A stretch of 64,000 nucleotides of DNA from NCBI GenBank assembly GCA_045590215.1, contig JAZNQO010000017.1, forward strand, positions 1-64,000. The letters are read 5' to 3'. Source of the DNA: RUG563 sp045590215. Lineage in GTDB: Bacteria > Bacillota > Clostridia > Christensenellales > Aristaeellaceae. The position numbers and the translations under genes are program-made. The first letter of the stretch is position 1, and each line of letters starts with the position of its first letter. Below, piece after piece: positions 34,428 to 42,379 of the stretch. The notes under the pieces are model-generated. The model saw only the letters and a program-made list of their open reading frames with translations, was not told the DNA's origin and ran no database searches.

Positions 34428-34781
34428 ATGGCTAATTTTCGTATTGACAGGATTTCGGAAGAAGTGCGGCATGCGCTGGATCAGATCATCCGGGAGATGA
34501 ACGACCCTCGCATTTGCGGCACCTATTGCATCACCAGGGCAGATGTGACCAGAGATTTACGGTTTGCCAAGGTGTATGTGAGCGTATTGGAGGACGACAA
34601 GGCCGACGATATGCTGAAAGCGTTGAAGAAGGCTGCCGGGTTTATTCGCCGGGAACTGGGCTTCCGGGTGGATTTGCGGTATACGCCGGAGCTGATTTTT
34701 GAGCGTGACCGGAACATTGCCTACGGTGTGCATATTGCGCAGGTGCTCAAAGAAGTGGCTCCCAAGAGCGACGAAGAATAA
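34428..34781 (+). CDS. rbfA: Ribosome-binding factor A
   Basis: 117 residues with the RbfA fold: RISEEVRHALDQIIREMNDPRI, ITRADVTRDLRFAKVYVSVLED and LRYTPELIFERDRNIAYG. It binds the 30S and matures helix 1 of 16S rRNA. The frame is open 46 codons upstream, but that stretch is repeat DNA; AAAGAAAGGA 6 bases before 34428 fixes the start. A weak hairpin follows before nrnA. Confidence 0.95.
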   Translation: MANFRIDRISEEVRHALDQIIREMNDPRICGTYCITRADVTRDLRFAKVYVSVLEDDKADDMLKALKKAAGFIRRELGFRVDLRYTPELIFERDRNIAYGVHIAQVLKEVAPKSDEE

Positions 34782-34784
34782 CCG

Positions 34785-34827
34785 AAAAGGGAGAGGCTTT
34801 TGCCATGAGGGCAAGTCTCCCCCTTTT
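34785..34827 (+). terminator. Weak intra-operon hairpin after rbfA
   Basis: AAAAGGG-AGA (34785-34794) with TCT-CC-CCCTTTT (34816-34827), ending in T residues. It could reduce transcription into nrnA, or act in both directions as a stability element. Confidence 0.4.
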
Positions 34828-34858
34828 GCTGTAAATAAGCACAGAAAGAGAGAAACCG

Positions 34859-35842
34859 ATGATTAAGAAATTTGCCGTTCCGGCTCTGATCGAGGCATTG
34901 CAGAAGGCCAATCGCATTTTGCTTGGCACACACATCAACCCCGACGGGGATGCCATCGGCTCCACGCTGGCTATGTATCACGCCCTGACCGCCATGGGCA
35001 AGGACGTGACGGTTTCCTGTGCGGATAAGGTGCCGGGGAAGTTTCACTTTCTGAAAGGAGCCGGAAACTTTGTGCAGGCGGATGCGCTGAAAGGGCAAGC
35101 GTTTGATTTGGCGTTTGCCATTGATGCGGCGGATGCAGGGCGGCTGGGCGATGTGGCGGAAGCGTTTTTTCAGGCTCCTGTCACGGTGCAGGTGGATCAT
35201 CATCCCACGAACCCCGGCTATGCCATGGTAAACGCCGTGGACGGCGATGCGGCGGCAGCCGGGTGCGTGGTGTATCGGCTGCTGGTGGCGATGAGATGCT
35301 CGGTGACGCTGGAGATTGCCAAATGCCTCTATTGCGCCATCAGCACGGACACAGGCAATTTCTCTTTTGAAAATACGGACGGCGAAGCCTTCGCCATTAC
35401 GGCAGAACTGGTCAGGGCCGGGCTGCCCCTCAATGAACTGAGCCGCAATTTGTTCCTTTTGCAGGAGGAAGCCCATATTCGCCTGCTTTCCCGTGCATTG
35501 CAGACGCTGCGGATTTTCGGGGATGGCAAATGTGCCTGCATGTGCCTGACCCCGGCGGATTATGCGGCGGCCAAGGCCGGGCCGGAGCACAGCGATGGCA
35601 TTGTGAACTATGCCATGAATTTGTGGGGCGTGCAAATGGCGTATCTGGCTGATGAAAAAGAAGGCGGTATGGTGAAGGTGAGCCTGCGTGCGCTGCCTCC
35701 CTATAATGTGGCCAAGGTGGCGCAGAAGTTTGGCGGCGGCGGCCATGTGCTGGCGGCAGGATGCCGCTTTCATACAACGCTGAAAGAAATGTGCGCTGCG
35801 CTGGAAAAAGAAATGACAGGGCAGCTTGAGGAAATTCAATGA
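34859..35842 (+). CDS. nrnA: DHH-family nanoRNase/pAp phosphatase
   Basis: 327 residues with the DHH domain motifs: GTHINPDGDAIGSTLAMYHAL (motif I), AIDAADAGRLGD, VDHHPTNPG (the DHH) and STDTGNFSFENTD, and a C-terminal DHHA1 part with KFGGGGHVLAAG. It degrades 2-5 nt RNAs and dephosphorylates pAp. It is in the usual place between rbfA and truB, and ends overlapping truB by 4 bases (ATGA). Confidence 0.95.
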   Translation: MIKKFAVPALIEALQKANRILLGTHINPDGDAIGSTLAMYHALTAMGKDVTVSCADKVPGKFHFLKGAGNFVQADALKGQAFDLAFAIDAADAGRLGDVAEAFFQAPVTVQVDHHPTNPGYAMVNAVDGDAAAAGCVVYRLLVAMRCSVTLEIAKCLYCAISTDTGNFSFENTDGEAFAITAELVRAGLPLNELSRNLFLLQEEAHIRLLSRALQTLRIFGDGKCACMCLTPADYAAAKAGPEHSDGIVNYAMNLWGVQMAYLADEKEGGMVKVSLRALPPYNVAKVAQKFGGGGHVLAAGCRFHTTLKEMCAALEKEMTGQLEEIQ

Positions 35843-36720
35843 ACGGATATTTGAACCTGCTGAAGCCGCCTGGGATGTCTTCCGGCGCGGCGGTGGCAGT
35901 GGTAAAAAGGCTGACGGGGGAAAGGGTGGGCCATGCAGGCACGCTGGATCCGGAGGCCGCCGGGGTTTTGCCTGTCATGATTGGCAGAGCCACAAGGGTG
36001 CTGGATTATTTCACCGATAAGAGCAAATCCTATGTGGCGCAGATAGCTTTTGCCGGGGCGACGGATACCCAGGATGCCCAAGGCGTATTGACGGAAAAAT
36101 GCGAGAAAGTGCCGGAGCAAAGGGAAATTGAACAAGTGCTGCCGGATTTTACCGGCATCATCCTGCAGCGTCCGCCCGCCTATTCCGCTATCAAAATCGG
36201 GGGAAAGCCCCTGTATCAATTAGCCAGAAAAGGCGAAATGGTGGAAGCGAAGAAACGGGAAACGGAAATCCGCAGCCTTGTCTTGGGCGATAAAGCAGCG
36301 GAAGACGCCTATATGCTCTATGTGGATTGCGCCAGCGGCACTTATATCCGTACCCTGTGCCACGATATCGGGCAGGCGTTAAATGCTCCTGCGCATATGC
36401 GCTTCCTTTTGCGCACAAGGCATGGCAGCTTTTCCATCGAAAACTGCATTACCATTGAAGAAGCAATACAGGCGAAAGAACAGGGTGCGCTGGAAAAGCT
36501 GCTGCTGCCCATGGATTATCCGCTGATGAGCATGCAGCGGCTGGATGTGAACGAAAAGTATGCTACGCCGGTGAAGAACGGGGCGAAGCTGCCCGTGCAT
36601 TTGATGCCGGAGATTGGGGAAAACGAAATTTTCCGGGTGTATTTGGAAGAAAAGCTGTGCGGCCTATACAGAAAAGAAGAGGGCGTTTTGCACTGCTGTA
36701 TCGGGCTGTATCAGGAATAA
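35839..36720 (+). CDS. truB: tRNA pseudouridine(55) synthase
   Basis: 293 residues: NLLKPPGMSSGAAVA, then VGHAGTLDPEAAGVLPVMIGRATR, which holds the catalytic Asp (in TLDP), then RPPAYSAIKIGGKPLYQLARKGE and the C-terminal PUA-like domain. It makes pseudouridine 55 in the T loop of tRNAs. Its start overlaps the nrnA stop, and it is the last gene of the long operon, closed by a bidirectional terminator. Confidence 0.96.
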   Translation: MNGYLNLLKPPGMSSGAAVAVVKRLTGERVGHAGTLDPEAAGVLPVMIGRATRVLDYFTDKSKSYVAQIAFAGATDTQDAQGVLTEKCEKVPEQREIEQVLPDFTGIILQRPPAYSAIKIGGKPLYQLARKGEMVEAKKRETEIRSLVLGDKAAEDAYMLYVDCASGTYIRTLCHDIGQALNAPAHMRFLLRTRHGSFSIENCITIEEAIQAKEQGALEKLLLPMDYPLMSMQRLDVNEKYATPVKNGAKLPVHLMPEIGENEIFRVYLEEKLCGLYRKEEGVLHCCIGLYQE

Positions 36721-36753
36721 AAAACAAGATGCAAATGCGCATCTTGTTTTTTT
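36721..36753. terminator. Bidirectional terminator after truB
   Basis: A 12-bp perfect stem (36721-36732 with 36739-36750), 6-nt loop, followed by T residues on the plus strand and flanked by A residues on the left, serving convergent truB and the gene at 36763. Confidence 0.85.
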
Positions 36754-36762
36754 ATTGCTTGC

Positions 36763-37305
36763 TTATTCCGCTTCCATCGGCAGTGTCACAAAGGCAATTT
36801 CATGCCCGGCAGCCGGAAGGAATTTTTCAAAGAAATCCTGCATGGAAAGGGCGATGGAGGAGGTGTTCACGCAGGGGTGACAGCCCAGCATGTCCATCTT
36901 GCGGATATCTTCATCCATTACCAGCGTGACATCCCTTGCGCTTTCAAATAAGAGACCCATGGGGCTGACAGCACCGGGGGCGATATGCAGAAGTTCGTCC
37001 ATGGCATCTGCCCCGGCAAAGGAAACCCTGGCAATGCCCATGGCCTTGGAAAAAACTTTTGTTTTGAAGGGCTTATTGCCGGGCAAAAGCAAAAGATAAA
37101 ACTTTGTTTTCTGGCTGTTGCACAAAAAGAGGTTTTTGCACATTTCCACCTTTAGTACTGCATCTGCCGCCAGACAATCTTCCATGGTTTGCACCGGGGG
37201 ATGATCCACCCGTGTGAAAGGAATGCCGCAGGCGTTCAAAAAATCATAGACTGCCTGTTCGTTTTTTGCCCGTTTTTCTTTGGGCGCGCCCATTTCCAGC
37301 TGCAT
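36763..37305 (-). CDS. YbaK/ProX-type prolyl-tRNA deacylase
   Basis: 180 residues of the YbaK/prolyl-tRNA-synthetase-associated domain: TRVDHPPVQTMEDCLAAD, KNLFLCNSQKTKFYLLLLPG, APGAVSPMGLLF and LGCHPCVNTSSIALSMQDF. Such proteins hydrolyse mischarged Ala- or Cys-tRNA(Pro), guarding translation. It is stand-alone, as ProX in several bacteria. SD GAAAGAAGG about 9 bases upstream of the ATG at 37305; a second ATG four codons on is also possible. Confidence 0.92.
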   Translation of the reverse strand: MQLEMGAPKEKRAKNEQAVYDFLNACGIPFTRVDHPPVQTMEDCLAADAVLKVEMCKNLFLCNSQKTKFYLLLLPGNKPFKTKVFSKAMGIARVSFAGADAMDELLHIAPGAVSPMGLLFESARDVTLVMDEDIRKMDMLGCHPCVNTSSIALSMQDFFEKFLPAAGHEIAFVTLPMEAE

Positions 37306-37433
37306 AAAGGGAAGCCTTCTTTCCTGTGGTGATAGAGGCAGTGTAGCATCTGAAACATCCTGCTGTCAAGGAAAGTGCATATTTTGCACAAAGGCTGAAT
37401 AAGCATGATTAGCAGCGATAGGAGGCGAAAGCG

Positions 37434-38966
37434 ATGGAATTGCAATGTATCCGGGATCATATGGAAACAGAACAGATTTTGCAGGCGAAGCCCACCCAAG
37501 TGACGGTGGAAGCGGAGGCGGCCCTGCCCGGAGGGCTGCGGGAGGAAGCAAAAGTATATTTTGCGGATGCTTCCGTGAATATGGGCAGCGGCGAAATGAC
37601 GGGCAGCCGTATCATGGCGGAGGGGAAAATCACCTTCCATGCCCTCTATGCCCAAGGGGATATGCGCAACATTGCGGTAATGGAAACCACGGCGGATTTT
37701 TCCCAGGCCCTGCCCCTGAAGGAAGAGGGAGCGACGGCGGCGGTTTCCGTGCGCCCGAGGGCGGAAGTGCAGCATGTGAGTGCCAAGGCGTTTAACGGGC
37801 GGCTGCTTCTCCGGGCGGTGGTGCTGCTTTCGGCAGAAGCGGTGCTGCCAAGAACGGTATCCTATATTAAGGACTTGGCCGCCCATAAGGATATTCAAAA
37901 GGAAATGCAAGTCTTTCAGGTGCAGCGTGCTGTGGGCGAAGGGGAAGGGCAGATGCTGCTTCGGGAGGAATTTGAGCTTTCGGATGTTTTGCAGGTGAAA
38001 GAAACCCTCTACGCCACGGCGCAGGCGCAGGCAGAGGATATCTTTGGGGGCGCAGACGGCAGGGCTACCGTTACGGGTACGGTGCTGTTGGAAGCGTATC
38101 ACACCGCCCAGATGCCGGGCAGGCCGCTGATTTATACAAGGCACAGCATTCCCTTTGAGCAGACGGTGAATCTGACAGGAGCCCTTGGCAACCAGATGGC
38201 TGCCCATACCAGCGTCCGGGATGTGGCGGTTTTGAGCCGGGATAACGGCGAAAACGGAAAGCTGATGCGGGCGGAAGTGCAATTGTTCACTGAAATCAGC
38301 ACCGTGGAAAACACCGAAACGGAAGTGATCCGGGATGCGTTTACCACGCAGGGGGAAACGCTGGATTTATCGAGGCAGCATGTGGTGTTCCGCTCCGGCA
38401 CCATCAATGAGCAAACGGCGGAAAGCGGCAAAATGACCCTGCTTTTGCCGGAAGGCAGCCCACGGGTGAAGACGATGCTGCTGGGCTTTGCCCGGCCTGT
38501 GTTTCTGAAAGCAACGCAAAAGGGCGGCAAAACGCAGGTGGACGGCCTGATGGAAAGCACGCTGATTTATATGACGGACGATACGGATGTGCCCGTTTCC
38601 GTTTCTATGGAGGACCCCTTCCGCATGCAGTTTGCCATCGAAACGCCGCCGGACGCCGCCCTGCAATTGGCGGTGAGCCAGGTGGAACCCTCCGCCGTGA
38701 CCGGGGATCGGGTGGAGATGAAATACATTCTGCATCTGTATGCTTCCGGCGTGACCAAGACCAAGGCAGATGTGACAGTGAATGCGGCGATGGGCGAGCA
38801 AAAGCCCATTGAAAAGGGCGTGGCCTTGTATTTTGTGCAGCCCGGCGATACCCTCTGGGATATTGCCCGGCATTACCGCATGGCGGTGCAGGATATTTGT
38901 GCCCTGAACCCCGATATGTCCTCTTCCCCTGCCCCTGGAACGCCGGTGATTACATACAGGCGATAA
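37434..38966 (+). CDS. DUF3794 (SPOCS) and LysM-domain spore-coat-like protein
   Basis: 510 residues. Three blocks of the DUF3794 beta-fold can be followed by the repeated pattern V-x-A-x-V-L-L-x-A/E (about 20-140, 170-290, 330-440); the C-terminus is a LysM domain (FVQPGDTLWDIARHYRMAVQDICALNP, about 462-490). DUF3794-LysM proteins are conserved in spore-forming Firmicutes and are thought to help assemble coat or cortex. There is no signal peptide, as usual for this family. SD TAGGAGG precedes the ATG. The 3' end overlaps a minus-strand gene by 17 bases. Confidence 0.88.
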   Translation: MELQCIRDHMETEQILQAKPTQVTVEAEAALPGGLREEAKVYFADASVNMGSGEMTGSRIMAEGKITFHALYAQGDMRNIAVMETTADFSQALPLKEEGATAAVSVRPRAEVQHVSAKAFNGRLLLRAVVLLSAEAVLPRTVSYIKDLAAHKDIQKEMQVFQVQRAVGEGEGQMLLREEFELSDVLQVKETLYATAQAQAEDIFGGADGRATVTGTVLLEAYHTAQMPGRPLIYTRHSIPFEQTVNLTGALGNQMAAHTSVRDVAVLSRDNGENGKLMRAEVQLFTEISTVENTETEVIRDAFTTQGETLDLSRQHVVFRSGTINEQTAESGKMTLLLPEGSPRVKTMLLGFARPVFLKATQKGGKTQVDGLMESTLIYMTDDTDVPVSVSMEDPFRMQFAIETPPDAALQLAVSQVEPSAVTGDRVEMKYILHLYASGVTKTKADVTVNAAMGEQKPIEKGVALYFVQPGDTLWDIARHYRMAVQDICALNPDMSSSPAPGTPVITYRR

Positions 38967-39339
38967 GGAAAAGGGGCAGGGAAAGGAAAAGGGAAAGGCG
39001 TTTGCCAATGGAAACATTGATTAGCCTTGCGGACATAAGAACGCAAAGGGCACTGATGCCGGGTAATGCAAAAGAAGGAGAAACCGGCAAAAAGGAAAGC
39101 CCTTTCATCATCAGCGATAGCAGAAAAAAGCTGCCGCTGAACGCAAAGAAAAGCCGGGGGAAATGCAGCCGGCTTTTTCGTGGATAAGGATAGCGTATCT
39201 TCTTTCCGGCGGTGCCTATCAGCATCCATGCAAAAAGAGCTGCTCCGCCACCGCCCGTATGCCCGGCAAACAGGGCAAGCCAAAGGATTGGCATGCCCAT
39301 CAGCAGCCATTTTCGCATACGGGCGGCATGCCGCTTCAT
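38950..39339 (-). CDS. Small hydrophobic membrane protein coupled to the YhcN/YlaJ lipoprotein
   Basis: 129 residues with three or four hydrophobic segments (about 10-42, 62-80, 85-104, 114-129) and basic joints. No family recognised. Its ATG overlaps the stop of the lipoprotein gene upstream (ATGA at 39339-39336), so the two are translationally linked; it also overlaps the end of the plus-strand DUF3794-LysM gene by 17 bases. Real coding is supported by the coupling and by the ordered hydrophobic pattern, although no independent SD is present. Confidence 0.6.
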   Translation of the reverse strand: MKRHAARMRKWLLMGMPILWLALFAGHTGGGGAALFAWMLIGTAGKKIRYPYPRKSRLHFPRLFFAFSGSFFLLSLMMKGLSFLPVSPSFALPGISALCVLMSARLINVSIGKRLSLFLSLPLFLIACM

Positions 39340-39899
39340 TCCTTATATACCGGGATGTCCTTCATCAGCGTTTCCAGCGATGAAGTGACGGCGGTCAAAT
39401 CCTGGGCAGAATCCAGCTGTTCGGTGAGCTTTTCAATTTCCTGCACCTTCTTGGCATCATCGGTGACGGCAACGCCGGTGATGCTTTTTTCAATGGTCTG
39501 CACCCGGCCCAGCACCATCTTCTGCAGCCGTTCATCCACCTTGCCCTGGTATTGGCTGTTCATTTCCAGCCCCACATAGGCGGTGTCCTGAAAAGCAATC
39601 ACATAAGCGTCATCCACTTCGGACAGCTGCTCCACCGCATCTTCCATTTCTTCGGACGCCGTTTGCACATCTTTCAGGCTCGTGAGCCCCATCACGGCAT
39701 TGACGCCATTCTGAATATCAGAAAGGATGGGCATATCGGTGGTGAGCATGGGGGTGGACATGGGGGCTGCGGATGCGCCAGGCATCATGGCATTGGAGCC
39801 GGGGGTGGGGGATGCCAGCGTATCGGCATTACTGCTGCAGCCGGTGAACACCAGCGCAGCCATGAGAATGAGACAACCTAACATTCCGATTTTTTTCAT
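39336..39899 (-). CDS. YhcN/YlaJ-family sporulation lipoprotein
   Basis: 187 residues from the ATG at 39899. A lipobox FTGC (Cys about 21) follows a short hydrophobic signal. A Pro/Ser/Met-rich linker leads to a YhcN-like domain: VDDAYVIAFQDTAYVGLEMNSQYQG and VTDDAKKVQEIEKLTEQL, resembling Spore_YhcN_YlaJ proteins, which attach to the spore inner membrane. This supports a spore-forming host. Its Shine-Dalgarno GAGGAGG lies inside a hairpin with a T tail, described separately. It is followed by a coupled membrane protein. Confidence 0.82.
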   Translation of the reverse strand: MKKIGMLGCLILMAALVFTGCSSNADTLASPTPGSNAMMPGASAAPMSTPMLTTDMPILSDIQNGVNAVMGLTSLKDVQTASEEMEDAVEQLSEVDDAYVIAFQDTAYVGLEMNSQYQGKVDERLQKMVLGRVQTIEKSITGVAVTDDAKKVQEIEKLTEQLDSAQDLTAVTSSLETLMKDIPVYKE

Positions 39900-39903
39900 A
39901 AAA

Positions 39904-39941
39904 ATCGCCTCCTCGCAGCTATTGTGCGCAAGGAGGGCGAT
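39904..39941 (-). terminator. Hairpin combining a terminator with the SD of the lipoprotein gene
   Basis: Minus-strand arms ATCGCC-C-TCCT (39941-39931) and AGGA-GGCGAT (39913-39904), 10 bp with one bulge, plus a 4-bp inner pairing, are followed by TTTTT and then ATG. The second arm is the SD of the lipoprotein gene, so the same stem can end the upstream transcript and hide the SD. Confidence 0.6.
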
Positions 39942-39982
39942 GATTATCATAGGGAAAGGCAGGAAAAAATTCTGGCAAATTT

Positions 39983-40486
39983 TCAGGCTTCCAGATATTC
40001 TATCCCGGCAGGAAGCAGCGGCTTTTCTGCTGCAGAAAGGAGAGCTTTTTCTTCCTGACGGCGGCGCAGAGCCTGCAAACGCTCCATTCTGTCCTGCACC
40101 CGGAGGGTCAAAAGAGCCTTGCTTTGGTATTTTTTCATCAAAAAACGGGTGCCCACAGCGGCAGGCACAGCAGCAATCGGCCCGGCAGCAGCGGCGGCAA
40201 TGGCCCCAACGCCCATGGCAGCCCCTGTTTTGAACATGCGCTGCAAGGCATCGCTGAAGCCTGCTTTGCCCGTCTTTTTGCCCATGATGACCTGCAATTC
40301 CTCCGTCACCGCAATCACGGCGAAGGGGGCGGCAGTGGTGACGGCGTCCAGAATGCCGGTATCTTCCATGAGCCCCAGATCTACAGCAATATTATCCGCA
40401 TAGGAAAGCCCGGTGGCGACGCTGTCGATGAGGGTGTCTTTTTTTCTGGCTTTATATTTAGCGACAAGAGAAGCATAATCGGCCAT
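39983..40486 (-). CDS. Hypothetical Ala/Gly-rich membrane-associated protein
   Basis: 167 residues with two weak hydrophobic stretches (about 52-65 and 88-110) rich in Ala and Gly and a Lys/Arg-rich, helical C-terminus (LRVQDRMERLQALRRRQEE). The central part recalls small bacterial EcsC- or colicin-like hairpins but nothing firm. SD AAAGGA lies 10 bases before the ATG. It sits 85 bases after the prs-coupled gene across a terminator, so it may have its own promoter; none is obvious. Confidence 0.65.
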   Translation of the reverse strand: MADYASLVAKYKARKKDTLIDSVATGLSYADNIAVDLGLMEDTGILDAVTTAAPFAVIAVTEELQVIMGKKTGKAGFSDALQRMFKTGAAMGVGAIAAAAAGPIAAVPAAVGTRFLMKKYQSKALLTLRVQDRMERLQALRRRQEEKALLSAAEKPLLPAGIEYLEA

Positions 40487-40507
40487 AAGCTCACGTTCCT
40501 TTCAAAA

Positions 40508-40560
40508 AAACGAAAAACGGAACCGCACAAAATGAAGCTTTTCTTTGGCAGTTCCGTTTT
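40508..40560 (-). terminator. Terminator of the prs unit
   Basis: Minus-strand stem of ten bases (40560-40551 with 40523-40514) followed by TTTTTCGTTTTTTT. It ends the prs and tail-anchored protein transcript. Confidence 0.75.
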
Positions 40561-40570
40561 GGGGAAAAGT

Positions 40571-41032
40571 TCAGGTGAAGGTTTTAATCAGGGTGACGAT
40601 GATCCATCCGGCCACCACGATGCCGCAAAGCCATGTGGCTTGACGAAGCAGCCCGGTAAAGCCGGAAACTTTGCTGATTTTCTTATCGGCAACTGCCTTT
40701 TCGATTTTATCCAGCCGCTTTTGCATCAGTTTCAGCTCTTTTTTTACTTCTTCCGCCGTTACATCGGCGTTATGGAGCCTGTCCAGCGTGGTTTCTTCCA
40801 GGATGGTCTGCTGTGCAGAGAGCTTATCCGTCTGCTGGGTGAGCTTTTCCAGGTCTTCGCTCATCCCTTCGGCGACCAAGGTCATTTCTGCCGTGAATTC
40901 TTCCACGGCCTGACCTAAATCCTTGCCTTTCAGGGGCTGAAAAATATTGTTGACAAAATCCTTTGCGGAATTCATCAGATCTTTTTTTTCTTCCTGCGTC
41001 GCAGGGAGATTATTATTATTTATTTCCGCCAT
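40571..41032 (-). CDS. Tail-anchored coiled-coil protein coupled to prs
   Basis: 153 residues. A long helical region with heptad spacing (about 30-125; KLTQQTDKLSAQQTILEE, KKELKLMQKRLDKIEKAV) is followed by a single C-terminal TM helix (LCGIVVAGWIIVTLIKTF), so the protein faces the cytoplasm with its tail in the membrane. Its start is 4 bases after the prs stop with no independent SD, indicating coupled translation. Function not recognised; it could place a partner, perhaps PRPP synthetase, near the membrane, but this is speculation. Confidence 0.7.
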   Translation of the reverse strand: MAEINNNNLPATQEEKKDLMNSAKDFVNNIFQPLKGKDLGQAVEEFTAEMTLVAEGMSEDLEKLTQQTDKLSAQQTILEETTLDRLHNADVTAEEVKKELKLMQKRLDKIEKAVADKKISKVSGFTGLLRQATWLCGIVVAGWIIVTLIKTFT

Positions 41033-41036
41033 TGTA

Positions 41037-42248
41037 TCACACCATGCGGAAGCCATCGGCCATTTGTTGTTCGTGATACTTGGTTAATAGCTTCTTGATT
41101 TTATCATAGGGGTTCAGAAGATCATGCAGGGAACGGTCGTGGTTCAAAGTGGCGATGATGTAAGCGATATATTTGCTCAAATCCGCTTCCACAAACCAAG
41201 GCGCATTCTGCACTTCGGGTCGGCGGTAGGTGAGGTTAGTGGAGATAACACGGGAGAGATAGCCGTCCCGGTAGGCCTGGTCAAAGGCTTCGGTGCCGCT
41301 GGTGAAGAAAGCAAAAGTGGCGGCGGCAAAGATGCGGTTAGCCTTGCGCTTTTTCAGCTCTTTGCAAAGATCCAGAATGCTGTCGCCGGAAGCGATCATA
41401 TCGTCCACTACCAGCACGTCTTTCCCTTCCACGCTATCGCCCAGATATTCGTGGGCAATGATGGGGTTGCGGCCGTTGACGATGGTGGTATAATCCCGGC
41501 GTTTATAGAACATGCCAAGGTCTACGCCCATAACGGAAGCGTAATAAATATTGCGGTTCAGGGCACCTTCATCGGGGGAAACCACCATCATGCTTTCCTT
41601 TTTGAAGTCCAGCGTGCTTTCCGCTTTGCAAAGAGCCTTTACCATCTGGTAGGTGGGCATCACATTTTCAAAGCCGATGAGGGGAATGGCGTTCTGCACA
41701 CGGGGGTCATGGGCATCGAAGGTGATGATATTGGCAACGCCCATGTTTTCCAGTTCCTGCAGGCCCATAGCGCAGTCCAGGCTTTCGCGGGAGGTGCGGC
41801 GATGCTGACGGCTTTCGTACAGCATGGGCATGATCACATTCACACGCTTGGCCTTGCCGCCGATGGCAGCAATGATGCGCTTGAGATCCTGGAAATGATC
41901 GTCAGGACTCATGGGCACTTCCTGCCCGTACATCTTGTAGGTTTTATTATAGGCACACACATCAATCAGGATATATACGTCATAGCCGCGCACGCTTTCT
42001 TTCAGTGTGCCCTTGCTTTCGCCTGTGCCGAAACGGGGGCAATAGGCCTTCATCAGAAAGGAATCGCGGTTCACGCCGGGTACGGTAAAGAATTCTTCGT
42101 CCTGCACTTCCTGCAACTTGTTCCACTTTTGCAGCCAGGCATTGATTTTTTCCCCCAGCTCTTCACAGCCGGGCATGGCGATCAGGCTCAGGGGACCCAT
42201 CGGAATGCTGTTGAGATCTTTCCCCCATTCAGTCAAGAAACGTAACAC
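41037..42248 (-). CDS. prs: Ribose-phosphate pyrophosphokinase (long Clostridial form)
   Basis: 403 residues, about 85 longer than E. coli Prs, with the extra part at the N-terminus and centre. Family blocks: RRTSRESLDCAMGLQELENMG, NIITFDAHDPRVQNAI, MMVVSPDEGALNR and the PRPP loop DVLVVDDMIASGDSILDLCKELK. It makes PRPP from ribose 5-phosphate and ATP for purine, pyrimidine, His and Trp synthesis. The start is GTG at 42248 with AAGGAG 9 bases upstream. A TATAAT promoter sits 45 bases upstream. The next gene begins 4 bases after the stop. Confidence 0.93.
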   Translation of the reverse strand: MLRFLTEWGKDLNSIPMGPLSLIAMPGCEELGEKINAWLQKWNKLQEVQDEEFFTVPGVNRDSFLMKAYCPRFGTGESKGTLKESVRGYDVYILIDVCAYNKTYKMYGQEVPMSPDDHFQDLKRIIAAIGGKAKRVNVIMPMLYESRQHRRTSRESLDCAMGLQELENMGVANIITFDAHDPRVQNAIPLIGFENVMPTYQMVKALCKAESTLDFKKESMMVVSPDEGALNRNIYYASVMGVDLGMFYKRRDYTTIVNGRNPIIAHEYLGDSVEGKDVLVVDDMIASGDSILDLCKELKKRKANRIFAAATFAFFTSGTEAFDQAYRDGYLSRVISTNLTYRRPEVQNAPWFVEADLSKYIAYIIATLNHDRSLHDLLNPYDKIKKLLTKYHEQQMADGFRMV

Positions 42249-42292
42249 CCTTAACCACTCCTTCTTGATGTGCTATGCTTTGGTTCGACAAT

Positions 42293-42321
42293 ATTATACA
42301 TGAAAAGACGCTGTTTGAGAA
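42293..42321 (-). promoter_or_regulatory. Promoter of prs
   Basis: Minus strand: TTCTCA (42321-42316), 17-base spacer, perfect TATAAT (42298-42293), 45 bases before the GTG start. Its -35 abuts the arm of an inverted repeat. Confidence 0.6.
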
Positions 42322-42369
42322 GGGCGTTTGATGGCGAAAATTACTTTTTCCCTGTAAAAAAACGCCCTT
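42320..42369. repeat. Inverted repeat between the SDR gene and prs
   Basis: AAGGGCGTTT (42320-42329) and its perfect reverse complement (42360-42369) enclose 30 bases and meet the prs -35. It could be an operator or a plus-direction terminator (TTTGTTTTTG follows); no plus-strand transcript is expected here. Confidence 0.45.
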
Positions 42370-42379
42370 TGTTTTTGTG

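Noticed and set aside
37280..37433. Sporulation sigma promoter before the DUF3794-LysM gene
   Set aside because: Parts of a sigma-E-like -35 can be seen but the spacing to a -10 is wrong.
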